Source: an uncultured Bacteroidia bacterium
GTDB taxonomy: Bacteria > Bacteroidota > Bacteroidia > J057 > CALAJH01
Assembly: GCA_937922655.1 (NCBI GenBank)
Contig: CALAJH010000005.1
Location: 124,001-188,000 of the forward strand
Direction: 5' to 3'
DNA: 64,000 nt
Shown: one piece after another, positions 37,582 through 45,597 of the stretch
Layout of the letters: every line of letters begins with the position of its first letter
Numbering within the stretch: the stretch's first letter is position 1
Notes under the pieces: model-generated
Databases searched by the model: none
Told to the model about the DNA's origin: nothing
What the model saw: the letters and a program-made list of their open reading frames with translations, nothing else
Made by a program: the position numbers and the translations under genes

Positions 37582-37700
37582 AGAGCGGTTCCGCCGATTC
37601 GTTCGTAAAACCATTTAACAAGCAATTTCAACTAAAAGCGGTTTCAACAATCCTTGCACAAAGTGCATGGTTTTGCTTTGCGTGTTTGAATTTTTACAAT

Positions 37701-37718
37701 ATTTACGTGCACGTAAAT
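37701..37718. promoter_or_regulatory. 18-bp perfect palindrome
   Basis: ATTTACGTGCACGTAAAT is self-complementary with no spacer, a typical dimeric-regulator operator form. It lies about 330 bp before the restriction endonuclease start. Confidence 0.5.
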
Positions 37719-38048
37719 CCAAACATAGTAGGAATTTCATAATGCAAATATGTCTTTGAAGCTACGAACGTCTTTGGATTATTATCGGTTTCACGCCGCC
37801 GGCTTTTCATTTCTTTACAACATACGTAACCACAAAATGCATCCCAAAAACAATATGTCGAATATGCAAATCAACTCCCTGTCGATGGCTAGGCGCCCAC
37901 GAGCGCAACTTGACGGAAGCGATATTTCAATTGCGGGAAAAAATGTAACCACGTCAAACGCAACATTCTTGCCGACTACGTTTAGAAAAACCTTGACGAC
38001 AATGCCCTACTTATCCACGAGATAACCCATTAAATAGTATGCGCGACA

Positions 38049-39160
38049 ATGGCTTCAATGGATTTGGCGAATGCCGGCCTGTTTGGAATTAAAAACAGCA
38101 ACCGGGATTTCACTCAACAGTCGAGTTGGGGTAAAAATCAATTTAACTCGGCGTTTCCGGTTGCCTTACTGTGTTATTTTCACTCTAAGGGAATGGAATG
38201 CGTTTATTTGACGTCTCAAAAAGACGGAACGATAAAACAATCTTCTATTTCCCCCTCGAATGTATTGGGGATGAAATGCGACGATGCGGATATTTATTTT
38301 TCGTTTGAAAGTCCGCTTTCCCTTTACCAAGAAGTGTTGGTGGGCAGGCCTCCGGCGATTGACTTGGTGGTAGCCAAGAAAGACAAAACGGAAAAAACAA
38401 AGAGATTCGCGGTTTGGAAATCAAACTAACGGCCGTTCCGGACAACGTAACCTCGTCGTTGAAAGAAGAAGATTACGGCCCTGAAATCGTATTTCGACAG
38501 CCAACCATAGCTTACTTGGCCTCAAACTTGGCGCTACACTTCAAAAATAAACGTGCCGAACTTCGAAGCATTTTCGGAAGAAAACTCGACGTTGTCAAAG
38601 ATTGGAAGAATCCCAACGACGTGCTGCTTTCCCTACCCCAAATCCGTGAAACACTTAACGAAATTTGCGACCATCTGCAATCGAATCAAATCCCATTATT
38701 GGTACAACCAATATGGAAAACACTTGGAACGACCTCGATTTTATGCGAGAACTGTTTGGATATATTCGTTTGGAGCGATATCGCATTCACCCGGCTTATT
38801 CTCGACCACATCGCCGACAAAGTCGAAAAGGCCGCAAGTGTAGACAGGCCCGTTCGGTCCGCAATTTGGCTCACAAAAATGCTTTACGATTATCATCAAA
38901 CGGGATACATAAATTACACCTCCCTATTCGATCAACTTTCTTACGGTACTAAAAACGACAAAGCCTTCGCCGTTTCCGGTAAAGTAACGAACCGTTTTTT
39001 GGGTGGCTCGAACCTTGCGCGACCCCGTATACACAAAAACGAAATTTCCAACATCATATTAGGCGACGGCATTCGATTCTTAAGTCCCGAGCGTCGATTC
39101 GACGCGGCGATAGCGCTAAACTTCGAAGTTGGTCGTCACACAACATGTCAAACATCATGA
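38049..39160 (+). pseudogene. HindVP-family type II restriction endonuclease, frame-disrupted
   Basis: Two abutting frames together encode one HindVP-type endonuclease of about 370 residues. The first (38049-38429) has GLFGIKNSNRDFTQQSSWGKNQFNSAFP and the acidic PAIDLVV. It then leaves frame and stops. The second (from about 38405 to 39160) begins RGLEIKLTAVPD, the catalytic E-x-K strand, and continues with EDYGPEIVFRQPTIAYLA. One missing base explains the break; adding an A to the A6 run at 38392-38397 would read KNKEIRGLEIKL without interruption. As written, neither half holds the whole PD-(D/E)XK site. The C-terminal stop overlaps the methyltransferase start (ATGA). Confidence 0.85.
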
Positions 39161-40095
39161 GAACCGTGGATGTATTTTCGGGATGCGGCGGATTGTCTCT
39201 AGGTTTTGAAAAAGCGGGATACGAGGTGCAAATGGCATTCGACGCATGGAAACCCGCAGTCGAAACCTATCGTGCAAATTTTGCCCACCCTTCCTTCTTG
39301 GCCGACATGACGGACGACTCGGTCTTCGAACAGATTTTAGCGTTGGCGCCGGAAACGATAATCGGTGGGCCGCCGTGCCAAGATTTTTCCAGCGCGGGTA
39401 AACGCGACGAACACGGTGGACGCGGCAGCCTCACGCTTCGTTTCGCCGAATTGATTCGTGTAGCCAAACCTCAATGCTTTCTGATGGAAAACGTCGACCG
39501 AATCGTCAAGACGCAAACCTATCGTCGGCTTTTGCGTCTGGTCGTCGATGCGGGATACCGGTTTTACGAAACGGTCTTGGACGCGGCGTATTGCGGCGTA
39601 CCTCAACATCGCAAGCGTTACTTTCTTTTCGGCGGAACAGGAGACTTTCAGCCCAACGCCGTCGCCCGCTACATCGAAAAAAATCTTAGCACTGAGGCCA
39701 TGACTCCGCGAAAATACCTCGGCTCCGAACTCAAAATAGAAAATTATTATCGACATCCGCGTTCGTACGCCCGGCGCGCGGTGTTTTCGACCGACGAACC
39801 AAGCCCAACGATTCGCGGCGTCAACCGCCCGATTCCCAAAGGATATCCGGGGCATCCCGGCGACTCCGTACCCCCCAACACTCCCGGTCTGCGCCCTCTT
39901 ACCTTCTATGAACGTATGCGCATTCAAAGCTTCCCACCCGAATTTGTCTTCGTCGGCACGAAAACCGAAAACGAACAAATGGGCAACGCCGTACCGCCGG
40001 AATTAGCGGCGTTTGTGGCGCGAGCATTGACCGCAGGGTGCACCGGCGAAGCGACAAACGCTTTTGCCCCCACGCTTTTTGCCACGGCGGATTGA
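39157..40095 (+). CDS. DNA cytosine-5 methyltransferase (restriction-modification partner)
   Basis: 312 residues from the ATG at 39157, whose ATGA overlaps the stop of the endonuclease frame; an ATG at 39145 adds four residues. All core motifs are present: I (VDVFSGCGGLSLGFEKAG), IV with catalytic Cys74 (GGPPCQDFS), VI (FLMENV), VIII (PQHRKRYFLFGG), a short target-recognition region (~190-245), IX (PTIRGVNRPIP) and X (QMGNAVPPELA). It methylates cytosine at C5 and protects from the cognate HindVP-type enzyme. Characterised relatives of HindVP/HgiDI act on GRCGYC; whether this enzyme does is inference. It appears intact. Confidence 0.95.
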   Translation: MRTVDVFSGCGGLSLGFEKAGYEVQMAFDAWKPAVETYRANFAHPSFLADMTDDSVFEQILALAPETIIGGPPCQDFSSAGKRDEHGGRGSLTLRFAELIRVAKPQCFLMENVDRIVKTQTYRRLLRLVVDAGYRFYETVLDAAYCGVPQHRKRYFLFGGTGDFQPNAVARYIEKNLSTEAMTPRKYLGSELKIENYYRHPRSYARRAVFSTDEPSPTIRGVNRPIPKGYPGHPGDSVPPNTPGLRPLTFYERMRIQSFPPEFVFVGTKTENEQMGNAVPPELAAFVARALTAGCTGEATNAFAPTLFATAD

Positions 40096-40162
40096 TTCTC
40101 GGCAAAACGAGTCTTATTGATTTATATTTCGTTTGCCGGCTCCAAAAAACGCGTTTATTTCC

Positions 40163-40170
40163 TAACTTTG
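40163..40170 (+). promoter_or_regulatory. -7 element upstream of the VWA gene
   Basis: TAACTTTG, 131 bp before the VWA start at 40302. The nearest TTTG upstream leaves a 27-bp spacer. The long leader contains a 27-codon frame (40216-40299). Confidence 0.45.
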
Positions 40171-40301
40171 CAAACTTTCGGAAAGTTCGAGGCTGCATTC
40201 CGCGATATTCGAACCATGCCCGGAAAAACTTGCATTAACGCAATGAAAGCCCAAAACGGTAATTTTATTATTTTGCCGTACGATTTTTACCATCGATAAC
40301 G

Positions 40302-41267
40302 ATGTACCTTGCGCACGGGGAATATTGGCCGTTAGGGGCGCCGTTGGCGTTGTGGGTGGCGGCGGAATGGGTGGTGTACAAGCGTTCGGTGCGATGGATG
40401 CCCGAACTTGTGGACACAAGCCGAATCAGCGGCTGGCGGCCGGGGGCTAAATTTGCCCTTCGCGCCGCCGCCGCCCTCATGCTGTTCGCTACCGTTTTAG
40501 GGCCCAGCGTGCGAGGTTGGTCGCTCACCACGGGCAAACCCGAACGCGACTTATATTTGATTATGGACGTTTCTCGGGGAATGTTGACGGAGGACGTTCC
40601 GGGCGGCCGATGGGCTTTGGCGCAAACCCTTGCGGATTCGATTATTTCCCAAACCGACGTCAACCAAGTCGGAATTATCGCCTTTGCTTCCATGCCGTAC
40701 GTGCAATGCCCCATGACGGCGGACAAACCTTTGGCCCAAAAATATCTGCGGATGCTCCACCCCCATCAATTCGCCAACTCGGGAACCAATTTCCGAAAAG
40801 CCTTGCTGATGTTGCTTGCACGCATCGAATCGGAGGGCCTGCCCAACAGAGCGTTGGCCGTCGTCGTCTTTTCCGACGGAGAATTCGAACAAGACGACAA
40901 CCACTCGCTTTACAAGCGCCTGAAGGCTTGCGGAGCAACCCTCATCCCCGTAGGCGTCGGAACGGCGGCCGGCGGCGTGGTTCCCGATAAAAACGGAAAG
41001 CCCTTTCTTGACACGGACGGGACCCCGGCGGTTTCCCGCCTCGTTCCCAAAACCTTGGAAGAAATGGGTAAATACTTCGGCACATCTCCTTTGTATTATA
41101 CGACGCAGGGGTCGGTTAACCCTATTGCCGAGGCCATTGCAAATACGCCGACAAAAAATTCTTCGGGCGGCGACGGCGAATCGGAAAATATCTATCCCTT
41201 TTTTTTACTCATCGGCATAGGATGTTTATTCGCAAGCTACTTGGGGGCGCCGGCACGAAAATCGTAG
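40302..41267 (+). CDS. VWA-domain membrane protein, BatB-like
   Basis: 321 residues. Two N-terminal hydrophobic segments (LGAPLALWVAAEWVVY; FALRAAAALMLFATVLG), a von Willebrand A domain (~85-265) and a C-terminal membrane helix (YPFFLLIGIGCLFASYL). The MIDAS strand reads YLIMDVSRGMLTEDV, with Arg-Gly in place of the second serine region of D-x-S-x-S. GTNFRKALLML and VVVFSDGEFEQDD supply the other metal-site positions. Topology matches BatA/BatB of the Bat (aerotolerance) operons. MoxR, DUF58 and BatD/E genes are not adjacent. It overlaps the next gene by 46 bp. Confidence 0.85.
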   Translation: MYLAHGEYWPLGAPLALWVAAEWVVYKRSVRWMPELVDTSRISGWRPGAKFALRAAAALMLFATVLGPSVRGWSLTTGKPERDLYLIMDVSRGMLTEDVPGGRWALAQTLADSIISQTDVNQVGIIAFASMPYVQCPMTADKPLAQKYLRMLHPHQFANSGTNFRKALLMLLARIESEGLPNRALAVVVFSDGEFEQDDNHSLYKRLKACGATLIPVGVGTAAGGVVPDKNGKPFLDTDGTPAVSRLVPKTLEEMGKYFGTSPLYYTTQGSVNPIAEAIANTPTKNSSGGDGESENIYPFFLLIGIGCLFASYLGAPARKS

Positions 41268-41851
41268 CGACGGCCTGCGTAGTCGGCATGACGACGGCGC
41301 AGGACAAGTCTACGGATTGGGTCAGGGCGGTCGAATATTGGGAACGGGCGCAAAAAGGCGGCGAGAACGCAAACTTGTATCGTTTCAATGCCGCACAATT
41401 GACCTTAAAGATCGGTGCGTCGGACAAGGCCGGCCCGATGTACGTTACGATTTTGGGTAATCAACTTCCGCCACCCCTGCGCTCGATTGCCCTGTGCAAT
41501 TTCGCCACCATCAAAGCCGAACGCGACAAAGACACCGCCGTCGCGATTTCCTACCTAAAAAAAGCGTTGAAGGACGACCCCAACAACGAGTTTGCCCGAT
41601 ACAACTATGAACTTTTGACCCCCAAAACAAGCGCCCCGCCACCTCCGCCGCCATCGGAATCTCCCCCCGAACCTCTTCCCGATTCGGGATTAAGTCCGGA
41701 AAACACCGGTCGAATTCCCACACCGAAGCCGCTTACGCACGCCGAAGCCCTCTCGGCGATAAACTCGTACAGAAGCCGCGAAGCACAATACCTCCAACAA
41801 TTAAGAAAAAGAACCACATTCAATCCGTATCTAAACCAATCGTTATGGTAA
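41222..41851 (+). CDS. TPR protein, BatC-like
   Basis: 209 residues with a signal-like N-terminus (LLGGAGTKIVATACVVGMTTAQ). It then has tetratricopeptide-like helices (WVRAVEYWERAQKGGENANLYRFNAAQL; DTAVAISYLKKALKDDPNNEFARYNYELL), a proline-rich linker with a PPPPPP run, and a C-terminal part containing ALSAINSYRSREAQYLQQL. BatC proteins pair with VWA BatB in the same order, with the same LKDDPNNEFARYNYELL stretch before a disordered tail. The 46-bp overlap with the VWA gene suggests coupled translation. It ends at the terminator 41852-41883. Confidence 0.75.
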   Translation: MFIRKLLGGAGTKIVATACVVGMTTAQDKSTDWVRAVEYWERAQKGGENANLYRFNAAQLTLKIGASDKAGPMYVTILGNQLPPPLRSIALCNFATIKAERDKDTAVAISYLKKALKDDPNNEFARYNYELLTPKTSAPPPPPPSESPPEPLPDSGLSPENTGRIPTPKPLTHAEALSAINSYRSREAQYLQQLRKRTTFNPYLNQSLW

Positions 41852-41883
41852 AAAAAGCCGGAGCAAAAATGCTCCGGCTTTTT
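41852..41883. terminator. bidirectional terminator
   Basis: AAAAAGCCGGAGC (41852-41864) pairs with GCTCCGGCTTTTT (41871-41883) around a 6-base loop. A and T runs on either side let it serve both the BatC-like gene and gldN, which converge here. Confidence 0.93.
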
Positions 41884-41903
41884 CGATTAATGGACTTTTT
41901 TTT

Positions 41904-42866
41904 CTAATAAGACCAAAGACTATGCTCGAACTCAACCATTGCGAGACGACGACGTTCGGCCAGTTCCTTGGAGTCGATGTTGTCGCGGGAGAGGTTGATG
42001 ATATAGCTGTTGAACAAACGAAGTTCGACGATTTCGCGCATACTGCGGTACTCGGCGTCGTTGTGTTTGGAAGGCCATTGGATTTCGTCGAGACAATCTT
42101 TGATGTCGTCGTAACGGAAGGCGACCACGGGCCTGTCGCGAATAGCTCCTTGGTCGGGAGAGGGCACGTAATACAAACGAATGTATTGAATATCGTAGAA
42201 CATATCCGATTTGTTTTTTTCGAATATACGGTCTTCGATAAATTCAATGACGCTCGTCAGGTTGGAGTAGGTCTCTTTGAATTCGTCTTTGCTTTGGGTG
42301 GACAGCACGTCGTCGACACCCGGTTCCTCGGGACCGCTGTCTTCGTCGACGCCAAAATCGTCTTCTTCTTCCATTCCGGCGTCCGTGGCTTCCTCGGTTG
42401 CGGTGGAACCGCCTTGGTCGCTGATTTTGGCAAGGTTGGCTTTGAGGGCGTTTACCGTACCGTCGTCGGCAAGCAGGCGGTCGAGTTCGTCGGGTTCGTA
42501 AGCTTGGAAGCGGCCTTCTTCAAAGCAGCGTAACAAACCGTATACGATGCCCGATTTGGTGTCGAAATGTTTGTCGCGGTTGGGATAGTCCCCTTCCTTG
42601 CCCATGTAAATCTGCTTTTCCTCTTCTTGAAGTTGTTTGTTAACTTTCTCGTTGAGGTCTATGCGGAAAAGCACCTTACGGCGCCAAACATGGTCGTCAA
42701 TACGGGGATAGTAGTTGCGTCCATCTTTGGCATGGACTTCTTTAACGGGCGGGGGCTGGTCGAACGGAAAGTCCGAACGACGCACGCCCTTTTCGTTAAA
42801 GTTTTGTGCCCACATCCCTTGGGCCGTGGCACAGCAGATGGCGATAATCGCCGTTAACGTTTTCAT
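41904..42866 (-). CDS. gldN: type IX secretion / gliding protein GldN (PorN)
   Basis: 320 residues from the ATG at 42864-42866. A signal peptide (MKTLTAIIAICCATAQGMWAQ) is followed by the GldN core: VWRRKVLFRIDLNEKVNKQL, GLLRCFEEGRFQAYE, VIEFIEDRIFEKNKSDMFYDIQYIRLYYVPS and a C-terminal MREIVELRLFNSYIINL. An acidic insertion (EEATDAGMEEEDDFGVDEDSG, residues ~160-190) breaks up the core. With GldK it forms the periplasmic ring attached to the outer membrane. Last gene of the gldKLMN run, 24 bp after gldM, ending at the shared terminator. Confidence 0.95.
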   Translation of the reverse strand: MKTLTAIIAICCATAQGMWAQNFNEKGVRRSDFPFDQPPPVKEVHAKDGRNYYPRIDDHVWRRKVLFRIDLNEKVNKQLQEEEKQIYMGKEGDYPNRDKHFDTKSGIVYGLLRCFEEGRFQAYEPDELDRLLADDGTVNALKANLAKISDQGGSTATEEATDAGMEEEDDFGVDEDSGPEEPGVDDVLSTQSKDEFKETYSNLTSVIEFIEDRIFEKNKSDMFYDIQYIRLYYVPSPDQGAIRDRPVVAFRYDDIKDCLDEIQWPSKHNDAEYRSMREIVELRLFNSYIINLSRDNIDSKELAERRRLAMVEFEHSLWSY

Positions 42867-42890
42867 ACTTAACAAAATGGTTTTCGTTAA

Positions 42891-44645
42891 CTAATCGGAT
42901 ATGGTGAAAACGAAGGTTTTTTCGGAGGCGCCCATAGGCTCGTCAACGAACTTGCCTTCAAAATTTTTGCGTTGAACTTTATCGACTTCGACGTAAATAA
43001 CCTCGCCTTTTTTCGGGTCGGTCAAAATCGTCGCAAGTTTGATATCCAATTCGGATTCGGGACCGACGGGAGAATCGGCGTAAGACTTGACTTCCGTTGC
43101 GGAACCCAGACCGCTTTTACGGAAAATCTTTACGTTCACCATACGGTAGCGAGCGTCATCGGGAAGGGCCTTGGCAAAGTCGGACTGGGCCGTGACTTTG
43201 AGTTTTACCGTTTGTTTGGCGGATACTTGTGCACTGGCGCCCGCAAGCTGATTTTTACCCGAATACAGAGCCACGGTGGGTTTCGGCGGAGGAACGACGT
43301 TGAAATCCGTTTTTCCAAGTTCTACAACCTGATTGTTCATCTTGTTGTTTACTTGAATAACGCATTTTTTACCCGTGGGTACAACCCGAATTTTGGCGGG
43401 GTCCTTCTTGGACGGAAAAACCTTCGCTTCGGTAGCTTTAAACTCGGGACTAAACAACGAACCCAAGTCCGGGGCTTCGGCCTGCAACTCGTTGCCGCAA
43501 TCCCGATAGAGAATCGTAACGGCGGCGGATGAAAACTTAAAGTTCGGACGACGGACGATAAAATGGTCTTTTACGTCTATAATTTCGTCCGTTCCGTCGG
43601 CTTTGGGAATGCGGACTTTTACGGAATACATTTGTTTGCCGTCGCGTTCGCCGGCTTTGATATTGCGTCCGTCGGCAGTCAATTTTACCAAACCGTATTC
43701 GGGATTTTTGGCGTCCTGCTTTACGCCCGGGCCGGAAAACGTCGCCTTGGAATCTTCGAGCTGGGGTACCACGTAAATTTTGGCTTCGAACGGCATGCCC
43801 GCAACCACAATTTTGGATTCCGGCGCGGGAAATGCCTTCATGCCTTTGATTTTGAATTTTACTTGCCCGAGCTTGCTTTTGAGTACTTCCAGCAATTCGG
43901 TTTCGACAACGGCGATATCCGTTTTCAGCTTTTCCAAAATGGCAACGTTGGCAATGGCCGGGGTATAGTGAAAGGTATAGTATTCCCAAGTTTTGTCTTT
44001 GGCCTCGGTACCTTTCGGCACTTTGGGGTCGTCTTTGGGGTCTACGCACATATACCTAAAATACGGCTTTGCGGGGTCGAGGGTAATCTTTTTGTTGTCG
44101 GGAACGTTGATGTTGCTGTACTCGACGTATTTGGCATTGGCCCAGTCGATGTATTCCTTCAAGGTGTCCCGAATCATTTTCGCCGCCCCCGAACCTCGCC
44201 CGTTGTTCGAATGATCGTCTTTCAATGGATCTTGGGGATGGTACATGAAATAACGATAGTTCATTTCGGTTTGGTCGAGCTGGGCGATGTTCTTGGTAAG
44301 CGTATCGAAACCGGCAATGTCGGGCCGTTGAAGGGCCTTAATGTGGCGTTCGATGTGATCGGTAACCTTGTCCGCAAAACTAGTCACCTCGTTGACCAAG
44401 GGAGGGATAATCTTGATGTTGGCGTTGGGGTTGTTTTGCAACTGCTCCTCAACGGTGTGTTTGATATTTTCCGCCAATGCGTGATTTTTTTCGCCAAGTT
44501 TTTCCGACGAACTTCTCAACGAGTTGGCGATGGTCAGAAAGCTTAACAAGATTTCCTTACTCACGTTCAACGCCAAAAGCGCCGTGAGTACAAGGTACAT
44601 CATGTTAATCATTTTCTGCCGTGGACTTAGCTTTCCTCCTGCCAT
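42891..44645 (-). CDS. gldM: type IX secretion / gliding motor protein GldM (PorM)
   Basis: 584 residues. The N-terminus MAGGKLSPRQKMINMMYLV leads into a single membrane helix (YLVLTALLALNVSKEILLSF). The periplasmic part has a long helical domain (D1, ~35-220) followed by beta-rich domains D2-D4, including GMPFEAKIYVVPQLE, VKVRIPKADGTDEIIDVKDHFIV and GASAQVSAKQTVKLKVTA. With GldL it forms the inner-membrane motor that uses proton-motive force, and its periplasmic arm reaches the GldKN ring. It starts 9 bp after gldL and precedes gldN by 24 bp. Confidence 0.97.
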   Translation of the reverse strand: MAGGKLSPRQKMINMMYLVLTALLALNVSKEILLSFLTIANSLRSSSEKLGEKNHALAENIKHTVEEQLQNNPNANIKIIPPLVNEVTSFADKVTDHIERHIKALQRPDIAGFDTLTKNIAQLDQTEMNYRYFMYHPQDPLKDDHSNNGRGSGAAKMIRDTLKEYIDWANAKYVEYSNINVPDNKKITLDPAKPYFRYMCVDPKDDPKVPKGTEAKDKTWEYYTFHYTPAIANVAILEKLKTDIAVVETELLEVLKSKLGQVKFKIKGMKAFPAPESKIVVAGMPFEAKIYVVPQLEDSKATFSGPGVKQDAKNPEYGLVKLTADGRNIKAGERDGKQMYSVKVRIPKADGTDEIIDVKDHFIVRRPNFKFSSAAVTILYRDCGNELQAEAPDLGSLFSPEFKATEAKVFPSKKDPAKIRVVPTGKKCVIQVNNKMNNQVVELGKTDFNVVPPPKPTVALYSGKNQLAGASAQVSAKQTVKLKVTAQSDFAKALPDDARYRMVNVKIFRKSGLGSATEVKSYADSPVGPESELDIKLATILTDPKKGEVIYVEVDKVQRKNFEGKFVDEPMGASEKTFVFTISD

Positions 44646-44654
44646 AACTTAAAA

Positions 44655-45554
44655 TTATTTACGGTTTGCAGCGGAGGCGGTAGCCATCGCGGTCAACATG
44701 CTGCCGTAGATGGTGTTCAACGAGTGCATGTTTTGGGCCAAATTGCCGACTTCCACGCGAAGCGCATCGGTGTCTTTGGAGGTATCCAAAAGGTTTTGCA
44801 TGACCTTTGTGATACCGCCGTAGAAAGTGTTCACCGCGTTGATATGTTTTTTGACGTCTTGAAGTTCCACTTCGTAAACACTGCTAAGCGAAGTAAGATG
44901 TCCCGTAACTTTTTGCAATGCGCCTTGGTAGTTCTTGACGTCGTTGGAAATCTGCTCTTGCGTGCCGCTTACCACTTGCATGGACTTGTTAAACTTACTC
45001 ATGGTTTCGGCGGTGTTCGTGTATTCCACCGAAAGGCGTTGCACTTGATTGGTCGCGCCTTTGAGCTTTTCACTGAAATCCGAGGTGGCTACGGTTGCGG
45101 AGCTGATGTCGCTGATTTTGTCCACGCCCTTTTTAAGTCCGGTTAGCGAGCCCGACAAAGACTCGAAAAGTTCGGGTTTAAGGGTTTGAGTGATTTTGTC
45201 GAGTTCTCCTTGAATCTTGCCGGTGTCTAGGCGTTGACCTTTGGGTTTTTCCATGACCTCTTCGGTTTCAAGGGCCTCGGGGTCGGGTTCAAGCTCGGGG
45301 TAGACCAGTTCCCAGTGGTATTCTTTGTGGTCTTTCGGAAGGGGCTCAACCGCACTAATGGCAAAAATAACGGCCTCCGTCGTCAAACCAATAATAAGCA
45401 TCTCGTTGGCGCCCTTCCAGTGAAGGATTTTAAACATGGCGCCCACGATTACCACGGACGCACCAAGGCCGTAGATAACCGCCTGCACCTTTTTCCAGGG
45501 ACGACTGTTAAAAAACTTGTCCATCCCGCTTTCTTTTTCCTGCTTGATCGCCAT
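44655..45554 (-). CDS. gldL: type IX secretion / gliding motor protein GldL (PorL)
   Basis: 299 residues. Two membrane helices lie within the first ~75 (VIYGLGASVVIVGAMFKILHW and MLIIGLTTEAVIFAISAVEP). They carry the intramembrane lysine (MFKILHW) and glutamate (LTTEAVIF) positions involved in proton flow in this family. The rest is a cytoplasmic, largely helical domain, consistent with the GldL cytoplasmic coiled coil. Five GldL with two GldM make the rotary motor. MDKFF at 45524 is an alternative start. It lies 43 bp after gldK and 9 bp before gldM. Confidence 0.96.
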   Translation of the reverse strand: MAIKQEKESGMDKFFNSRPWKKVQAVIYGLGASVVIVGAMFKILHWKGANEMLIIGLTTEAVIFAISAVEPLPKDHKEYHWELVYPELEPDPEALETEEVMEKPKGQRLDTGKIQGELDKITQTLKPELFESLSGSLTGLKKGVDKISDISSATVATSDFSEKLKGATNQVQRLSVEYTNTAETMSKFNKSMQVVSGTQEQISNDVKNYQGALQKVTGHLTSLSSVYEVELQDVKKHINAVNTFYGGITKVMQNLLDTSKDTDALRVEVGNLAQNMHSLNTIYGSMLTAMATASAANRK

Positions 45555-45597
45555 GACTTTTGGGTCTGAAAAATAATGTTATGATACTTGTATAATG

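Larger units (their letters stand above)
37362..38048. other. 687-bp AT-rich region upstream of the restriction-modification genes
   Basis: Noticeably more AT-rich than the surrounding genes. It holds two perfect dyads (37556-37581 and 37701-37718). A 91-codon frame at 37750-38025 has no recognisable helix-turn-helix or other family motif, so I do not call it a controller protein. No mobile-element ends were seen. Confidence 0.55.

Noticed and set aside
37750-38025. 91-codon frame as a restriction-modification controller protein
   Set aside because: No helix-turn-helix pattern or other family feature; composition is like non-coding DNA.
38392-38398. AAAAAAC as a programmed -1 slippery site joining the two endonuclease frames
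   Set aside because: The heptamer is not in the X-XXY-YYZ phase of the upstream frame, so canonical -1 slippage would not link the two halves. A homopolymer indel explains the data better.
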